NCBI RefSeq assembly: GCF_017409525.1 | Contig: NZ_JAFQSO010000014.1 | Coordinates: forward strand, 62,001 to 126,000 | Source of the DNA: Methanobrevibacter sp. | Lineage (GTDB): Archaea; Methanobacteriota; Methanobacteria; Methanobacteriales; Methanobacteriaceae | Direction of reading: 5' to 3' | Length of the DNA: 64,000 nucleotides | Shown here: positions 35,262-44,490 of the stretch, piece after piece | Numbering within the stretch: position 1 is the stretch's first letter | How the letters are laid out: each line of letters begins with the position of its first letter | The notes under the pieces: generated by a model | Told to the model about the DNA's origin: nothing | Databases searched by the model: none | Seen by the model: only the letters and a program-made list of their open reading frames with translations | Program-made: the position numbers and the translations under genes

Positions 35262-35852
35262 ATGAATCCGGATTTAGAAGAAGAAATCGAGTACGTAAAA
35301 GATTTGCTTGTTAAATCTGGATTTTTTGATGTTGAAGAGATCAGGGAAATATTGGAAGATCAATTTATAGAAGAAGAGATTGACTTTTCCAAGCGCAATA
35401 TTTATTTAAATGATTCAGATAACATTAATTTTAATAGGCTTGAAAGAGTTTTCGAAGCATTGGCCAGTGAAGATATTGTAGCGATTCATAATTGCGGTTA
35501 TGATTTAGATGAAGGAGTTGGCGATGCTTTTGAACTTTATGTCCATCTAAAAAATAATAAATTCTCTCCTAAAGGTTTTTGTTTTTATTCCTTTGAGGAT
35601 ATTGAGTACTCAATATGGGATGAAAAATTAAAAATAACTTTTGGAGATTTTGAGAATAGTGAAGAAAAAGCCCTGGAAATTGGAAAAATTGTGGAAGATT
35701 ATCTTAAAGCAGAAAATTTTTCAATAATCTGGGATGGAACTGTAAATAATCAAATCGAAATTAATCCTTTTAAATGGGACAAATCCTTTGATGGCGATAA
35801 AGACTATGAAATCGAAGGGGCATATGAAGTTTTTATAAACAGAAGGTGTTAA
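35262..35852 (+). CDS. hypothetical acidic protein (DUF6891-like)
   Basis: 196 residues, acidic. The central AIHNCGYDLDEGVGDAFELY and later KGFCFYSFEDIEYS fit a DUF6891-type domain. Similar genes occur near DUF6882 genes, and here the two are 7 bases apart. No membrane segment. Role unknown. Confidence 0.65.
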   Translation: MNPDLEEEIEYVKDLLVKSGFFDVEEIREILEDQFIEEEIDFSKRNIYLNDSDNINFNRLERVFEALASEDIVAIHNCGYDLDEGVGDAFELYVHLKNNKFSPKGFCFYSFEDIEYSIWDEKLKITFGDFENSEEKALEIGKIVEDYLKAENFSIIWDGTVNNQIEINPFKWDKSFDGDKDYEIEGAYEVFINRRC

Positions 35853-35853
35853 A

Positions 35854-36450
35854 ATGAATACTCGTTCACTAAAATTGATTAGAGAGGTAATGATTAATTC
35901 AGGTAAATGGACATCTATAGAAATATCTCAAGATTCAGTTTACCTTGATTTTAACGATGTTGAGTTGGGAGTTCCTAAAGAAACTGAAAATTTTTTCCTT
36001 ACTGTTCGCTTTGCTGTAGATTCTTTTATCACAGTTTTCTATGATAATATTTGGGATATTGATTTTTTAGCCAAATATGATTTTAAAAATCAGTTATTGA
36101 GTGAAGATGTTTTATTTGATATTGAAGAAGTTAAATTCATTGATTTTGAATACCTTAACACATTTTTCCATGATTATAAAAAAGAGAAAACAATTTCTGT
36201 TGTAGATGATTTTAATATCCATAATATTCGCAATGATTTTTTCATGTTAATCAAAACAAAGGAAATAGCCGTCGTCGTTGGCGGGAATCAAATGGATTTC
36301 TTTACCAAATATGAAAAATTAGATGATTCATCTCTTAGAGAGCTATCCAATCAATGGATGCTTTACTTTTTAAAATATCAATTGAAAAGAAATCTCATTA
36401 TTAAAGATCCAATGTGTGAGAATCATCCATTGAAATATCCTAAAAAATAG
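35854..36450 (+). CDS. hypothetical protein
   Basis: 198 residues, not recognised. Mixed alpha/beta pattern with aromatic-rich strands (NFFLTVRFAVDSFITVFYDN) and a C-terminal helix (WMLYFLKYQLKRNL). It follows the previous stop by one base, so the three genes after dapL look like one unit. A perfect inverted repeat ends the transcript. Confidence 0.65.
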   Translation: MNTRSLKLIREVMINSGKWTSIEISQDSVYLDFNDVELGVPKETENFFLTVRFAVDSFITVFYDNIWDIDFLAKYDFKNQLLSEDVLFDIEEVKFIDFEYLNTFFHDYKKEKTISVVDDFNIHNIRNDFFMLIKTKEIAVVVGGNQMDFFTKYEKLDDSSLRELSNQWMLYFLKYQLKRNLIIKDPMCENHPLKYPKK

Positions 36451-36470
36451 TTTATCATTAAAAAATTAGT

Positions 36471-36503
36471 TTAATAGATATTAATTTTTCAAATATCTAT
36501 TAA
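36471..36503. terminator. bidirectional terminator between convergent genes
   Basis: TTAATAGATATT (36471-36482) and AATATCTATTAA (36492-36503) are perfect 12-bp arms around a nine-base loop, between the dapL unit and the minus-strand polysaccharide operon. Confidence 0.65.
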
Positions 36504-36536
36504 ATATAACCCTTCTTATTTTAGTTTACTTGTCCA

Positions 36537-37157
36537 CTACGAAAAGTTACTTGTTATAATATCAACAACATGCCAAATCGCAGATACGAATCCATTGAAT
36601 TCATTGTTGTGAATGTTGGACATGTCATCTTCGATACGGTCATCAATCTCTTTTATGAAAGTAGTGTTGTTGTAATCCTGGCTTGTGAAGTAATGAACTT
36701 GTATTGCATAATTTGTATCCTCTTTAGAGAATACATAATTTACTCCTATATGGTCCCAATTGTCATCAGTGTCTCTTGATGGGTTTGAGAAATATTGTTT
36801 TGAAACAGCAAATCCACATAGGGTAGTGTTCTCATTTTTAAGAACCTTATATCCTCCATCTTCCATGGACCTGAATTTAGCTTCCGATATTGATGTAATA
36901 TGGTCTTCCGGCCAATCATCCCAATGGTCAATGTAGACATATTCATTGGTAATCGCATGAGGAGTCTTGGACATATTTGTCAAGTTCAATTCATCAGTAG
37001 TGTTCCATGCTTGTGGAACGACGGTTATACTATGTCCGAATTCGGCGGTTTTATCTGTATGAAAGCTTAAAAAGCTATTAATTCCATTAATGTTTAAAGC
37101 AATAAATATGATGAAGACTGCAATAATGAATCCACGCACCATGTCCTCTTTTCTCAT
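36537..37157 (-). CDS. small membrane-anchored extracytoplasmic protein
   Basis: 206 residues. One N-terminal helix (VRGFIIAVFIIFIALNI, about 8-27) anchors a domain that is probably outside the cell, with several N-x-S/T sequons (NTTDEL, NLTNMS, NNTTF) and a PsbP-like fold pattern. It overlaps the glycosyltransferase stop by four bases and has an AAGGAGG ribosome site, so it is the last gene of the signalling/polysaccharide operon. It might assist export or sense the product; inference. Confidence 0.7.
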   Translation of the reverse strand: MRKEDMVRGFIIAVFIIFIALNINGINSFLSFHTDKTAEFGHSITVVPQAWNTTDELNLTNMSKTPHAITNEYVYIDHWDDWPEDHITSISEAKFRSMEDGGYKVLKNENTTLCGFAVSKQYFSNPSRDTDDNWDHIGVNYVFSKEDTNYAIQVHYFTSQDYNNTTFIKEIDDRIEDDMSNIHNNEFNGFVSAIWHVVDIITSNFS

Positions 37158-38896
37158 TTAGTTTTTCCTCCTTTATGCACTGTTTTTGCCCATTTTCTTT
37201 CTTTTCTTGTCATCATTGAATGCATTGTTAAGAAAAACAATGGAATTAAGTGGAAACAATAAATATAATATTTAACTAAGTCTTTAATAAAATCAAGAGG
37301 ACCCAGTTTGTCTCTTAAAAGGGCTAAAATCATTCCTGGGAAAAATGCAATTGCAGATAATATTCCTACAATAAGAGGAGCTTCCATCCTAATCAATGTA
37401 ACATTATGGAAGAAGAACCATGAAATTGCATTTAATATAGTAATTACGAATCCAAAAAAGATTAATAAATTAAAACTGTAAAAAGAAATATGTTCAATTA
37501 CATTGAACTTTTTGAATAAAGGAATATTTGACCTTAAAATTTGAGGAAGGTAAACAAATAAGGTTTCAAAGTTACCAATAGCCCATCTTGTTCTTTGTCT
37601 AAAAAATGCTCTCCAATTGGTAACTGCTTCTTGATATACTGCACATTCTCCACAATAACTAATTTTTCCACCTTGGAGAATTATTTTTATAGCCAAATTC
37701 AAGTCTTCAGTTACTGCAAATCCGTCCCATCTTCCACAATCAATAATGGCTTGTTTTTTAACAAACTGGCCATTTCCACCTAAAAATCCAGTGTGGCCTA
37801 AGTTGTCTTTAGCAATTAATGTATTTCCGAATGTAGAAAATTCAACATGCTGCATACGAGCTAAAAAATTCTCATTTTTGTTGAACATTTTTACCCTTGA
37901 CTGAACGCCGTCAATGTCATCATTAATATATTTAACAACAGTTTTTAAATAATCGGGTTTAATTTGAGTATCTGCATCAAAAACACCTATTATCTCTCCT
38001 CGGGATAAAGTTAATGCATCGTTTAAAACAAATCCTTTCCCTTTTCCAGACCTTGGAGGGTGTCTTGTTACAATTTTAACCTGAGGGAATTCCTTTTTCA
38101 AATCAGCTAATATCTCTCCGGTATTGTCAGTTGATCCGTCATTAACAACGATTAATTCGTATTGAGGTTCATCATCTTCATGATAGTCAATACCACAAAC
38201 GCTTCTGACGGTTTCCCCTATGGTGTACTCTTCGTTGTGTGCAGGGATGAAAATACTTACAAAAGGAAGCTTTTCGTGTGGTTTTGGTATCTTTTGCTTT
38301 TTGATACTGATAATTGAGTTAATAAGCATGGCCCCTGTTGGGATTAAAAGAACCCATTGAAGCCAAGTAGCATTTCTAGATAGAACAGCTATTATAATTA
38401 ATGAAATGCATAAGATAAGAAGTAAACTTGAGTCTGATTTTTCAATTAAAAGCTCGGTACTTTTCTCTTTTACTTTAGATTGGGCTTCCTTAACGTTTTG
38501 AATATTTTGTTCATGTTTCCTAAGGGCTACTGCCATTGCTCTTTGAAGTTCATCTTCATCAAGGGGTTTAAGCAAATAGCCATAGGGATTGCTCATCAGT
38601 AATTTATCAATAGTTTCATTGAATAAATCTCCAACTATGATTATAATTGGAACATTAAAAAGCTCTAAATCTTCAGTGAGTTCTATTAAATCTATATTGG
38701 GGATTTCTGAATCTAGAAATATTAGATTAGCTTCTAATTCATCGACTTTTCTAAATATGTCTTCTGTCTTAGAAGCTGAGCCGACAAAATCATAGTCATA
38801 ATTTTCGACATATTCCTGAATAAAGCCCAATAATTCCTTTTGAGCACTAATAGCAAATATTTTTGGCTTACCTTCAATTAATTGAAACTCAGTCAT
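37154..38896 (-). CDS. receiver-like domain fused to a processive GT2 glycosyltransferase
   Basis: 580 residues. Residues 8-125 are a response-regulator receiver-like domain: D62 in LIFLDSE and K110 in GYLLKP are kept, but the N-terminal acidic pair is replaced by AISAQ and the Thr/Ser position by Val-Gly. Two transmembrane helices (157-195) lead to a GT2 domain (about 211-440) with PAHNEEYTIG, NDGSTDN, DAD (307-309), TED (396-398) and QRTRW (434-438), the processive-synthase signature. Three or four further helices follow. It probably polymerises and extrudes an exopolysaccharide at the membrane. Fourth gene of an operon with two histidine kinases and a response regulator. Confidence 0.88.
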   Translation of the reverse strand: MTEFQLIEGKPKIFAISAQKELLGFIQEYVENYDYDFVGSASKTEDIFRKVDELEANLIFLDSEIPNIDLIELTEDLELFNVPIIIIVGDLFNETIDKLLMSNPYGYLLKPLDEDELQRAMAVALRKHEQNIQNVKEAQSKVKEKSTELLIEKSDSSLLLILCISLIIIAVLSRNATWLQWVLLIPTGAMLINSIISIKKQKIPKPHEKLPFVSIFIPAHNEEYTIGETVRSVCGIDYHEDDEPQYELIVVNDGSTDNTGEILADLKKEFPQVKIVTRHPPRSGKGKGFVLNDALTLSRGEIIGVFDADTQIKPDYLKTVVKYINDDIDGVQSRVKMFNKNENFLARMQHVEFSTFGNTLIAKDNLGHTGFLGGNGQFVKKQAIIDCGRWDGFAVTEDLNLAIKIILQGGKISYCGECAVYQEAVTNWRAFFRQRTRWAIGNFETLFVYLPQILRSNIPLFKKFNVIEHISFYSFNLLIFFGFVITILNAISWFFFHNVTLIRMEAPLIVGILSAIAFFPGMILALLRDKLGPLDFIKDLVKYYIYCFHLIPLFFLTMHSMMTRKERKWAKTVHKGGKTK

Positions 38897-38906
38897 AGAT
38901 AATCAT

Positions 38907-39317
38907 TTATTCTGTAAAACCACTGGCGTCGTTAATTCTTTTTTCTTCTAGTTTTGCCCTGTTAATAGTGATTTTAAGTGTTTTATCTAATTTGTTGATG
39001 TCATAAGGCTTTGAAACAAATCCATATGATCCTTTAACATTTGATTTTTCGAATGTGTCTGTGTCTGTGTTTGCAGTTAAGTAAATTATAGGGATTCTTA
39101 ATTCTGAAATAACTTCTGCAGCTTCAATACCTTCCATGTCTCCTTTTAATTTGATATCCATTAATACGACATCAGGTACTTTTTCTGCTGCAGTATCAAT
39201 TGCATCTTGGCCAGTATCAACTGTATCAACAATTTCGTAACCTAATTCCTCTAGACTATATTTCAAATCAAGTGCTGTTATTGCTTCGTCTTCTACAATT
39301 AAAATTCTTTCATTCAT
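38907..39317 (-). CDS. single-domain response regulator
   Basis: 136 residues, receiver only: acidic pair in ILIVEDEA, phospho-acceptor aspartate in VVLMDIKL, threonine in YLTANTD, lysine in GFVSKPYD. No output domain, so it must act by protein contact, perhaps on the neighbouring receiver-like glycosyltransferase. Directly downstream of two histidine kinases, upstream of the synthase. Confidence 0.92.
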   Translation of the reverse strand: MNERILIVEDEAITALDLKYSLEELGYEIVDTVDTGQDAIDTAAEKVPDVVLMDIKLKGDMEGIEAAEVISELRIPIIYLTANTDTDTFEKSNVKGSYGFVSKPYDINKLDKTLKITINRAKLEEKRINDASGFTE

Positions 39318-39387
39318 TTTATACCTTCCATTACAATATATTTTCTTTATGTTTCATATTATTTAAATTTTAACTTGTCACATTAGT

Positions 39388-41259
39388 TCATCCTTCAATG
39401 GTATGTTCCATGTCTAATGGGAATGTTAATTTATACCCTGTTCCATGTTCGTGTTGTATCAATTCGATTTTTCCATCAAGTTGTTTTGTGAGATTTTTGA
39501 TAATTTCACATCCCAGATTTTTAGTTATTTTTGTAGGGTCATCTATACCCACTCCATTGTCCTTGAGAATAAGCTGACCAGTTGAGTTATCTAATTTAGT
39601 AATCTGTTTAAATATTTTTTTGTTAGGAACACTCTTGTCTGGGAATGCGTGTTTGATTGCATTCATGGTCAATTCATCAATAACCAACAATAATGGTGTA
39701 ATGACTTCGATGGTTAGATTTATATCTTCATCAACTTCAGATACAAACTCAATGCCGTCTCTTAGACCAATTAAACCTCTTAATTGACTATCTTGGTCTA
39801 CGATATACTCTTTTAAGTTAATATTCTTAAAGTCAGTGGTATTGTAGGTTTTTTCATGCAAAATTGCAAGTGAAGACAACCTGGATTGCATGTGGTCGAT
39901 GATTATGTTAGGCTTGTTTTTATAGGCTCTTTTTTCCAAGTTTAAGAAACTGTTAAGAACTTGCAGGTTGTTTTTGACTCTGTGGTGAACTTCTTTAATC
40001 AATATTTTTTGATGTTCATTCGCTTCAATCAATTCGTGTTGTTTAATTTTTTCATGAGTAACATCGGTTAAAAACCCAATACTGTGGGTTTCTGAATTGA
40101 ATTCGAACCTTTCAATATACAATTCACACATCTTTTGATGGTTTGGGTCTCCGCCCACATCATATGTGAATGCCACATCAATATCGTCGACTTCGCCATC
40201 AATCAATTCCTTTAGCTTACATTGAACATCCTCTTCAACGATATTGTCAACAACTTCACGGCTGTGGCGATAGTCTTCAGGCTCAATTTCGATGAGCTGA
40301 TAGAATCCTTCTGAAAATTCATATTGTTTAGGGTTTAGGGGTTCGATAAGCAATGCCAAGTTCTTATTGTTTTTAAAACCTTTCAGCAAGAAATCGACAG
40401 GCCTTGTCATTTTCCTGCTTGAATCAGTACTCACATCTTTTATTAAACCATAACGATTTATTAAATTGCCATATTCATCGAATTTGGAATAGAGGCTCAC
40501 TTCGATATATTTCAATGTTCCATCATTGGTTTTGATTCGGATAACCGATTCGTAGTTGCTTCTTTTTTGGTCCATGACTTTAAGCATTTTTTCAATTATT
40601 GGCTTGTCTTCTGGAATGACCAAATCAAAAACAATATTGTAATATTCATCGTTTTCTTCTCTTGTACGGTTAATTATGTTGTAGATTCCCTGTGTCCAAG
40701 TATATCTGTCATTGATTTTATAGTAGCTTCCGGTTAAAGAGAAGTATTCAATTAGATTTGCTTTTTCATCAAATCCTTCATCATCAGAAACATGTAAGTT
40801 GGTTCCACGATTGTCCCTGTGGTCTGAAATCAAAACGATTCTGTCCATATCGTAGATAATTTTAACATTTGAAAATCTTGCCAATTTTTCATGGAAATGG
40901 TAATAGAACCTCATCTTTTTAGTTTCATGTGTTTTATAAACTTCTTGGAATGGTTCTTTTAAAACTTTATAAAAACCAGGGGATGTTTTACTAAGTAAAC
41001 GTCCGGCTACATCGTTTTGTTCTATATGGCCTCTTATAAGAGCACTCAGACCTAATCTATGGACAATAAAATCTTCACCATCATCATATGGCACAAAAAT
41101 ATCCAAGTCATTACTTAAATGTTTCAATGTTTTTTCAAAAGGTGTGAAAGGCACTTCAAATTCCTTAGGGACCTGCTGGAACAGCTCGCTCTCTGTAATG
41201 TCATAGATATTGACTTCTTCAATTCCTTCAAGCTGACGGTATGTTTTTTCAATTCTCAT
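39388..41259 (-). CDS. PAS-containing HisKA_2 histidine kinase, second copy
   Basis: 623 residues, cytoplasmic (no transmembrane helix). An N-terminal sensory region is followed by a PAS domain (YTWTQGIYNIINRTRE, YSKFDEYGNL, around 195-280) and a second PAS-like region, then HisKA_2 with the phospho-histidine in LIKEVHHRVKNNLQVLNS, and a HATPase with MNAIKHAF, LKDNGVGID and HGTGYKLTFPLD. It closely parallels the preceding gene along its whole length. An excellent GGAGGTGA site and a four-base overlap couple it to that gene. Confidence 0.92.
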   Translation of the reverse strand: MRIEKTYRQLEGIEEVNIYDITESELFQQVPKEFEVPFTPFEKTLKHLSNDLDIFVPYDDGEDFIVHRLGLSALIRGHIEQNDVAGRLLSKTSPGFYKVLKEPFQEVYKTHETKKMRFYYHFHEKLARFSNVKIIYDMDRIVLISDHRDNRGTNLHVSDDEGFDEKANLIEYFSLTGSYYKINDRYTWTQGIYNIINRTREENDEYYNIVFDLVIPEDKPIIEKMLKVMDQKRSNYESVIRIKTNDGTLKYIEVSLYSKFDEYGNLINRYGLIKDVSTDSSRKMTRPVDFLLKGFKNNKNLALLIEPLNPKQYEFSEGFYQLIEIEPEDYRHSREVVDNIVEEDVQCKLKELIDGEVDDIDVAFTYDVGGDPNHQKMCELYIERFEFNSETHSIGFLTDVTHEKIKQHELIEANEHQKILIKEVHHRVKNNLQVLNSFLNLEKRAYKNKPNIIIDHMQSRLSSLAILHEKTYNTTDFKNINLKEYIVDQDSQLRGLIGLRDGIEFVSEVDEDINLTIEVITPLLLVIDELTMNAIKHAFPDKSVPNKKIFKQITKLDNSTGQLILKDNGVGIDDPTKITKNLGCEIIKNLTKQLDGKIELIQHEHGTGYKLTFPLDMEHTIEG

Positions 41260-43160
41260 TCGAGTTCACCTCCTTTATCTCCAAGGTGGTATTCAAGGGT
41301 ATGATCAAAATTCACTGGGAAAATTATTTTGAATCCGGTTCCCACATCACAGTCTAAAATCTCAAGTTCTCCATTAATCTGTCTTGTTAAGCTGTTAATT
41401 ATCTCCCAACCCAGATTATGGTTGATTAATGCATCTGGATCTTTCAGTCCGACTCCATTGTCTCTAAGAATCAATTCACAGATGTAATCGTCGATAAAAT
41501 CAATCTTTTTGGATATTGTTTTGTTAGGCATATCCGGGTCGGGGAATGCGTGTTTGATTGCATTCATGGTTAATTCATCAACTATCAAAAGCAATGGGGT
41601 AATTACATCCATTGAAAGATGGATTTCAGGATTAACATCTGAAGTAAAGTTGATATCTTTTGCTCTAAATAGCATGTGTAGGGATTCGTCTTGGTCTTTC
41701 ATGTAGTCTTCAAGGTTGATGTTAATGAAATCTTCAGTGTTGTATGTTTTTTCGTGAAGTAGCGCAAGTGAAGATAAACGGGCTTGCATATTATCCAAAA
41801 TACGATTTGGATTGTCTCCGTATTCTCTTCTTTCAAGATTTAGAAAACTGTTCAATACTTGCAGGTTATTCTTGACTCTGTGGTGAACTTCTTTAATCAA
41901 AATGTTTTTAGTCGCATTTGATTTTATTAGTTCTTGTTGTTTTCTGCGTGAAAGTGTAATGTCAGTTAAAAAGCCAATGCTGTGTTCCTGATTACCATAT
42001 TTAAACCGTTCAATAAATAATTCACATATTTTTAAGTTTTCTTCATCTCCATTGACTTTATAGGTAAATACTTTGTTTATTTCATTTATTTCCCCGGCAT
42101 TTAACCTTTTGATGTCATTTTTAACATCAGTCTCTATTATGTTTTCAAGAATTTCTTCACTGTGAATATATTCGTTTTTTGGGATTTCAATCATTTTATA
42201 AAATCCTTCACTAAACTCATACCTTTTGCTTAAAGGTTCCACAAGCAAGGATAGCTTTGAATTGTGATTGAATCCATTCAACATGAAGTCAACCGGCCTG
42301 GTCATGTGTTTGTGTGAATCAACACTGATGTCCTTAAATAATCCATATTGGCTTACCTCTTCACCGTTTTCATCAAATTTAGAGTAGAGATATGTGTCCA
42401 AATATTTCATATGACCCCCGGGTGTTTTAATACGAATGATGTTTTCATAAGTATCTGTTTCAGGACTCATTGTTTTAAGCAGTTCTTCAACTAGAGGTTT
42501 ATCTTCTGGAATGACCAAATCGAAAATGATATTATAAAATGAGTCGCCCGCTTCTTTGGAACGATTAATGATATTGTAGATTCCTGGAGTCCAAGTGTAC
42601 TCATCGCGAGTTTTATAGTAGCTTCCGGTTTGTGAGAAATATTCAATTAAAGTTGCTTTGTTTTCATCATCTTCCTTTTGCTGCTCTTCAGGAGTTTTAG
42701 CATCTGAAGTTGCTTTTTTCAAATCGGAAATTGCAAAGAGCTCTCCTTCATCGCAGATTATATGTATGTTTGCAAGTGTTTGAATTTTATCGCTGCGATA
42801 GTAAAAGATTCTCATTGCTTTTGTTTTTCCGGTTTCATAAACTTCTTTTAGCGAATCTTTAAATATTTCATAATAAAATGGTGAAACTTCGCTAAATTTA
42901 CGTCCAGTAACATCCTCCTGCTTTAAGTTTAATCTTTCAAGCAAGTTCCATCCTATTCTTTCAACAATATAATCGTCACTGTCCTCAAGAGGTAGGAATA
43001 CATTAATGTCAGAGGGAACATGTTTCATGACATTGCTTAAACGAAGCTTTTTGGGTTTCTTAACGGGGGGAACATCGTTAAAAATTTCGTTTTTATCAGC
43101 ATTATAAACCCTCACTTCTTCAATTTCTTCTAATTCTCTATATTGTCTTTCAATATGCAT
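41256..43160 (-). CDS. PAS-containing HisKA_2 histidine kinase, first copy
   Basis: 634 residues, first gene of the operon. Same domain order as the downstream paralogue: N-terminal sensory part, PAS (YTWTPGIYNIINRSKE), second PAS-like segment, HisKA_2 (LIKEVHHRVKNNLQVLNS) and HATPase (MNAIKHAFPDPD, LRDNGVGLKD, VGTGFKIIFPV). A small insertion around 150-165 (PEEQQKEDDE) distinguishes it. Tandem duplication followed by divergence is the likely history; the pair could form heterodimers. Divergent from purA. Confidence 0.92.
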   Translation of the reverse strand: MHIERQYRELEEIEEVRVYNADKNEIFNDVPPVKKPKKLRLSNVMKHVPSDINVFLPLEDSDDYIVERIGWNLLERLNLKQEDVTGRKFSEVSPFYYEIFKDSLKEVYETGKTKAMRIFYYRSDKIQTLANIHIICDEGELFAISDLKKATSDAKTPEEQQKEDDENKATLIEYFSQTGSYYKTRDEYTWTPGIYNIINRSKEAGDSFYNIIFDLVIPEDKPLVEELLKTMSPETDTYENIIRIKTPGGHMKYLDTYLYSKFDENGEEVSQYGLFKDISVDSHKHMTRPVDFMLNGFNHNSKLSLLVEPLSKRYEFSEGFYKMIEIPKNEYIHSEEILENIIETDVKNDIKRLNAGEINEINKVFTYKVNGDEENLKICELFIERFKYGNQEHSIGFLTDITLSRRKQQELIKSNATKNILIKEVHHRVKNNLQVLNSFLNLERREYGDNPNRILDNMQARLSSLALLHEKTYNTEDFININLEDYMKDQDESLHMLFRAKDINFTSDVNPEIHLSMDVITPLLLIVDELTMNAIKHAFPDPDMPNKTISKKIDFIDDYICELILRDNGVGLKDPDALINHNLGWEIINSLTRQINGELEILDCDVGTGFKIIFPVNFDHTLEYHLGDKGGELE

Positions 43161-43353
43161 GTGAATTACCTAAGTTTATAATTTAATATGAATTATATTT
43201 CTGTTAAATATAATATTTATAATTATATGAATTATTTTGGAATTTGATTTTAACAGTATTGCAAAAGCTTTTTTAATAATAAACTATAAAATAATAATGT
43301 TATGGAAATTTTATAAAATTTTCAATAAATAATCATTTTAAAGGAGTTATTAA

Positions 43354-44373
43354 ATGACTTGTAGTATTTTAGTTGGTGGAGCATGGGGTGATGAAGGTAA
43401 AGGAAAATGTATTACTTACCTTTGTGACGCTGATAAGCCAGATATCATTGCTCGTGCAGGAGTAGGGCCAAATGCAGGGCATTCCGTTGAATTTAATGGA
43501 GAGAAGTATGGTTTAAGATTAACCCCATCAGGTTTTGTACATACTGATGCTAAACTCATGATAGGAGCAGGAGTTTTAGTCAATCCAGATGTATTATTTA
43601 AAGAATTTGAAGATTTAAAAAAGTATAATGTAAAAGAAAGAATGTGCGTCGACCCTAGATGTGCAATCATCTCACCGAATCATATGGAAAGAGATGTAAA
43701 TTCAGAACATTTGGCTAAAAAAATTGGAAGTACTGGATCTGGCTGCGGACCGGCAAATTCAGACCGCGTAATGAGAACAATTGATTTAGCCCGTGACATT
43801 CCCGAACTTGAAGACTATATCACTGACGTATCCCTTGCAGTAAATGAGGCTATTGATGATGGTGAAGATGTATTCATCGAAGGGTCACAAGGTTTTGCCC
43901 TTTCTCTTTATTATGGATCTTATCCGTTTGTAACCAGTAAAGATACTACTGCATCCACCTTTGCTGCTGATGTAGGAGTTGGACCAACTAAAGTCGATGA
44001 AGTCATTAATGTATTCAAGTCTTATATTTCCCGTGTTGGAGAAGGCCCGTTCCCAACTGAAATGACTCAAGAAGAAGCAGAAAGCAAAGGCCTTGAAGAA
44101 TATGGTGTTGTAACTGGACGTAGACGTCGTATTGGTTACTTTGATATGGAACTTGCTAAAGAATCTTGCAGAATCAATGGCGCAACCCAAATAGCTTTAA
44201 CATGTGTTGACAGGCTGTTCGATTGTGCACGTGTTCAGGACTATAGTGAATTGTCAGCTGAAACCAAAGCTTTCATTGAAGATATTCAAACTGAAACTGG
44301 CGTTCCAGTAACTATAATTTCAACTGGTCCTGATTTAAAAGACACTATCGATTTAAGAAAAGAATTGTTATAA
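43354..44373 (+). CDS. purA: adenylosuccinate synthetase, short archaeal form
   Basis: Joins aspartate to IMP with GTP on the way to AMP. N-terminal [11 protein letters not shown] is the nucleotide loop; [33 protein letters not shown] and [11 protein letters not shown] are the family blocks. 339 residues, about 100 shorter than the bacterial enzyme, as in other methanogens. Preceded by AAAGGAG. A hairpin terminator follows. Confidence 0.95.
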   Translation: MTCSILVGGAWGDEGKGKCITYLCDADKPDIIARAGVGPNAGHSVEFNGEKYGLRLTPSGFVHTDAKLMIGAGVLVNPDVLFKEFEDLKKYNVKERMCVDPRCAIISPNHMERDVNSEHLAKKIGSTGSGCGPANSDRVMRTIDLARDIPELEDYITDVSLAVNEAIDDGEDVFIEGSQGFALSLYYGSYPFVTSKDTTASTFAADVGVGPTKVDEVINVFKSYISRVGEGPFPTEMTQEEAESKGLEEYGVVTGRRRRIGYFDMELAKESCRINGATQIALTCVDRLFDCARVQDYSELSAETKAFIEDIQTETGVPVTIISTGPDLKDTIDLRKELL

Positions 44374-44384
44374 TTCTTCAATTT

Positions 44385-44415
44385 AAAGCTCGTATTGTTG
44401 AGCTTTCTTTTTTTT
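44385..44415 (+). terminator. terminator after purA
   Basis: AAAGCTC (44385-44391) and GAGCTTT (44400-44406) form a perfect stem followed by C and a run of T. Confidence 0.75.
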
Positions 44416-44490
44416 AATTTTTTTAATTTTGATTTTTTTGTTATAAACTTAAATATAACAATTGTTAATATTATTAATTGTGTGATATTT

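Noticed and set aside
44395-44490. Hydrophobic N-terminal extension of FdhD
   Set aside because: These codons cover the purA terminator tail and the promoter; the family start and the TGTGAT site fit ATG 44491.
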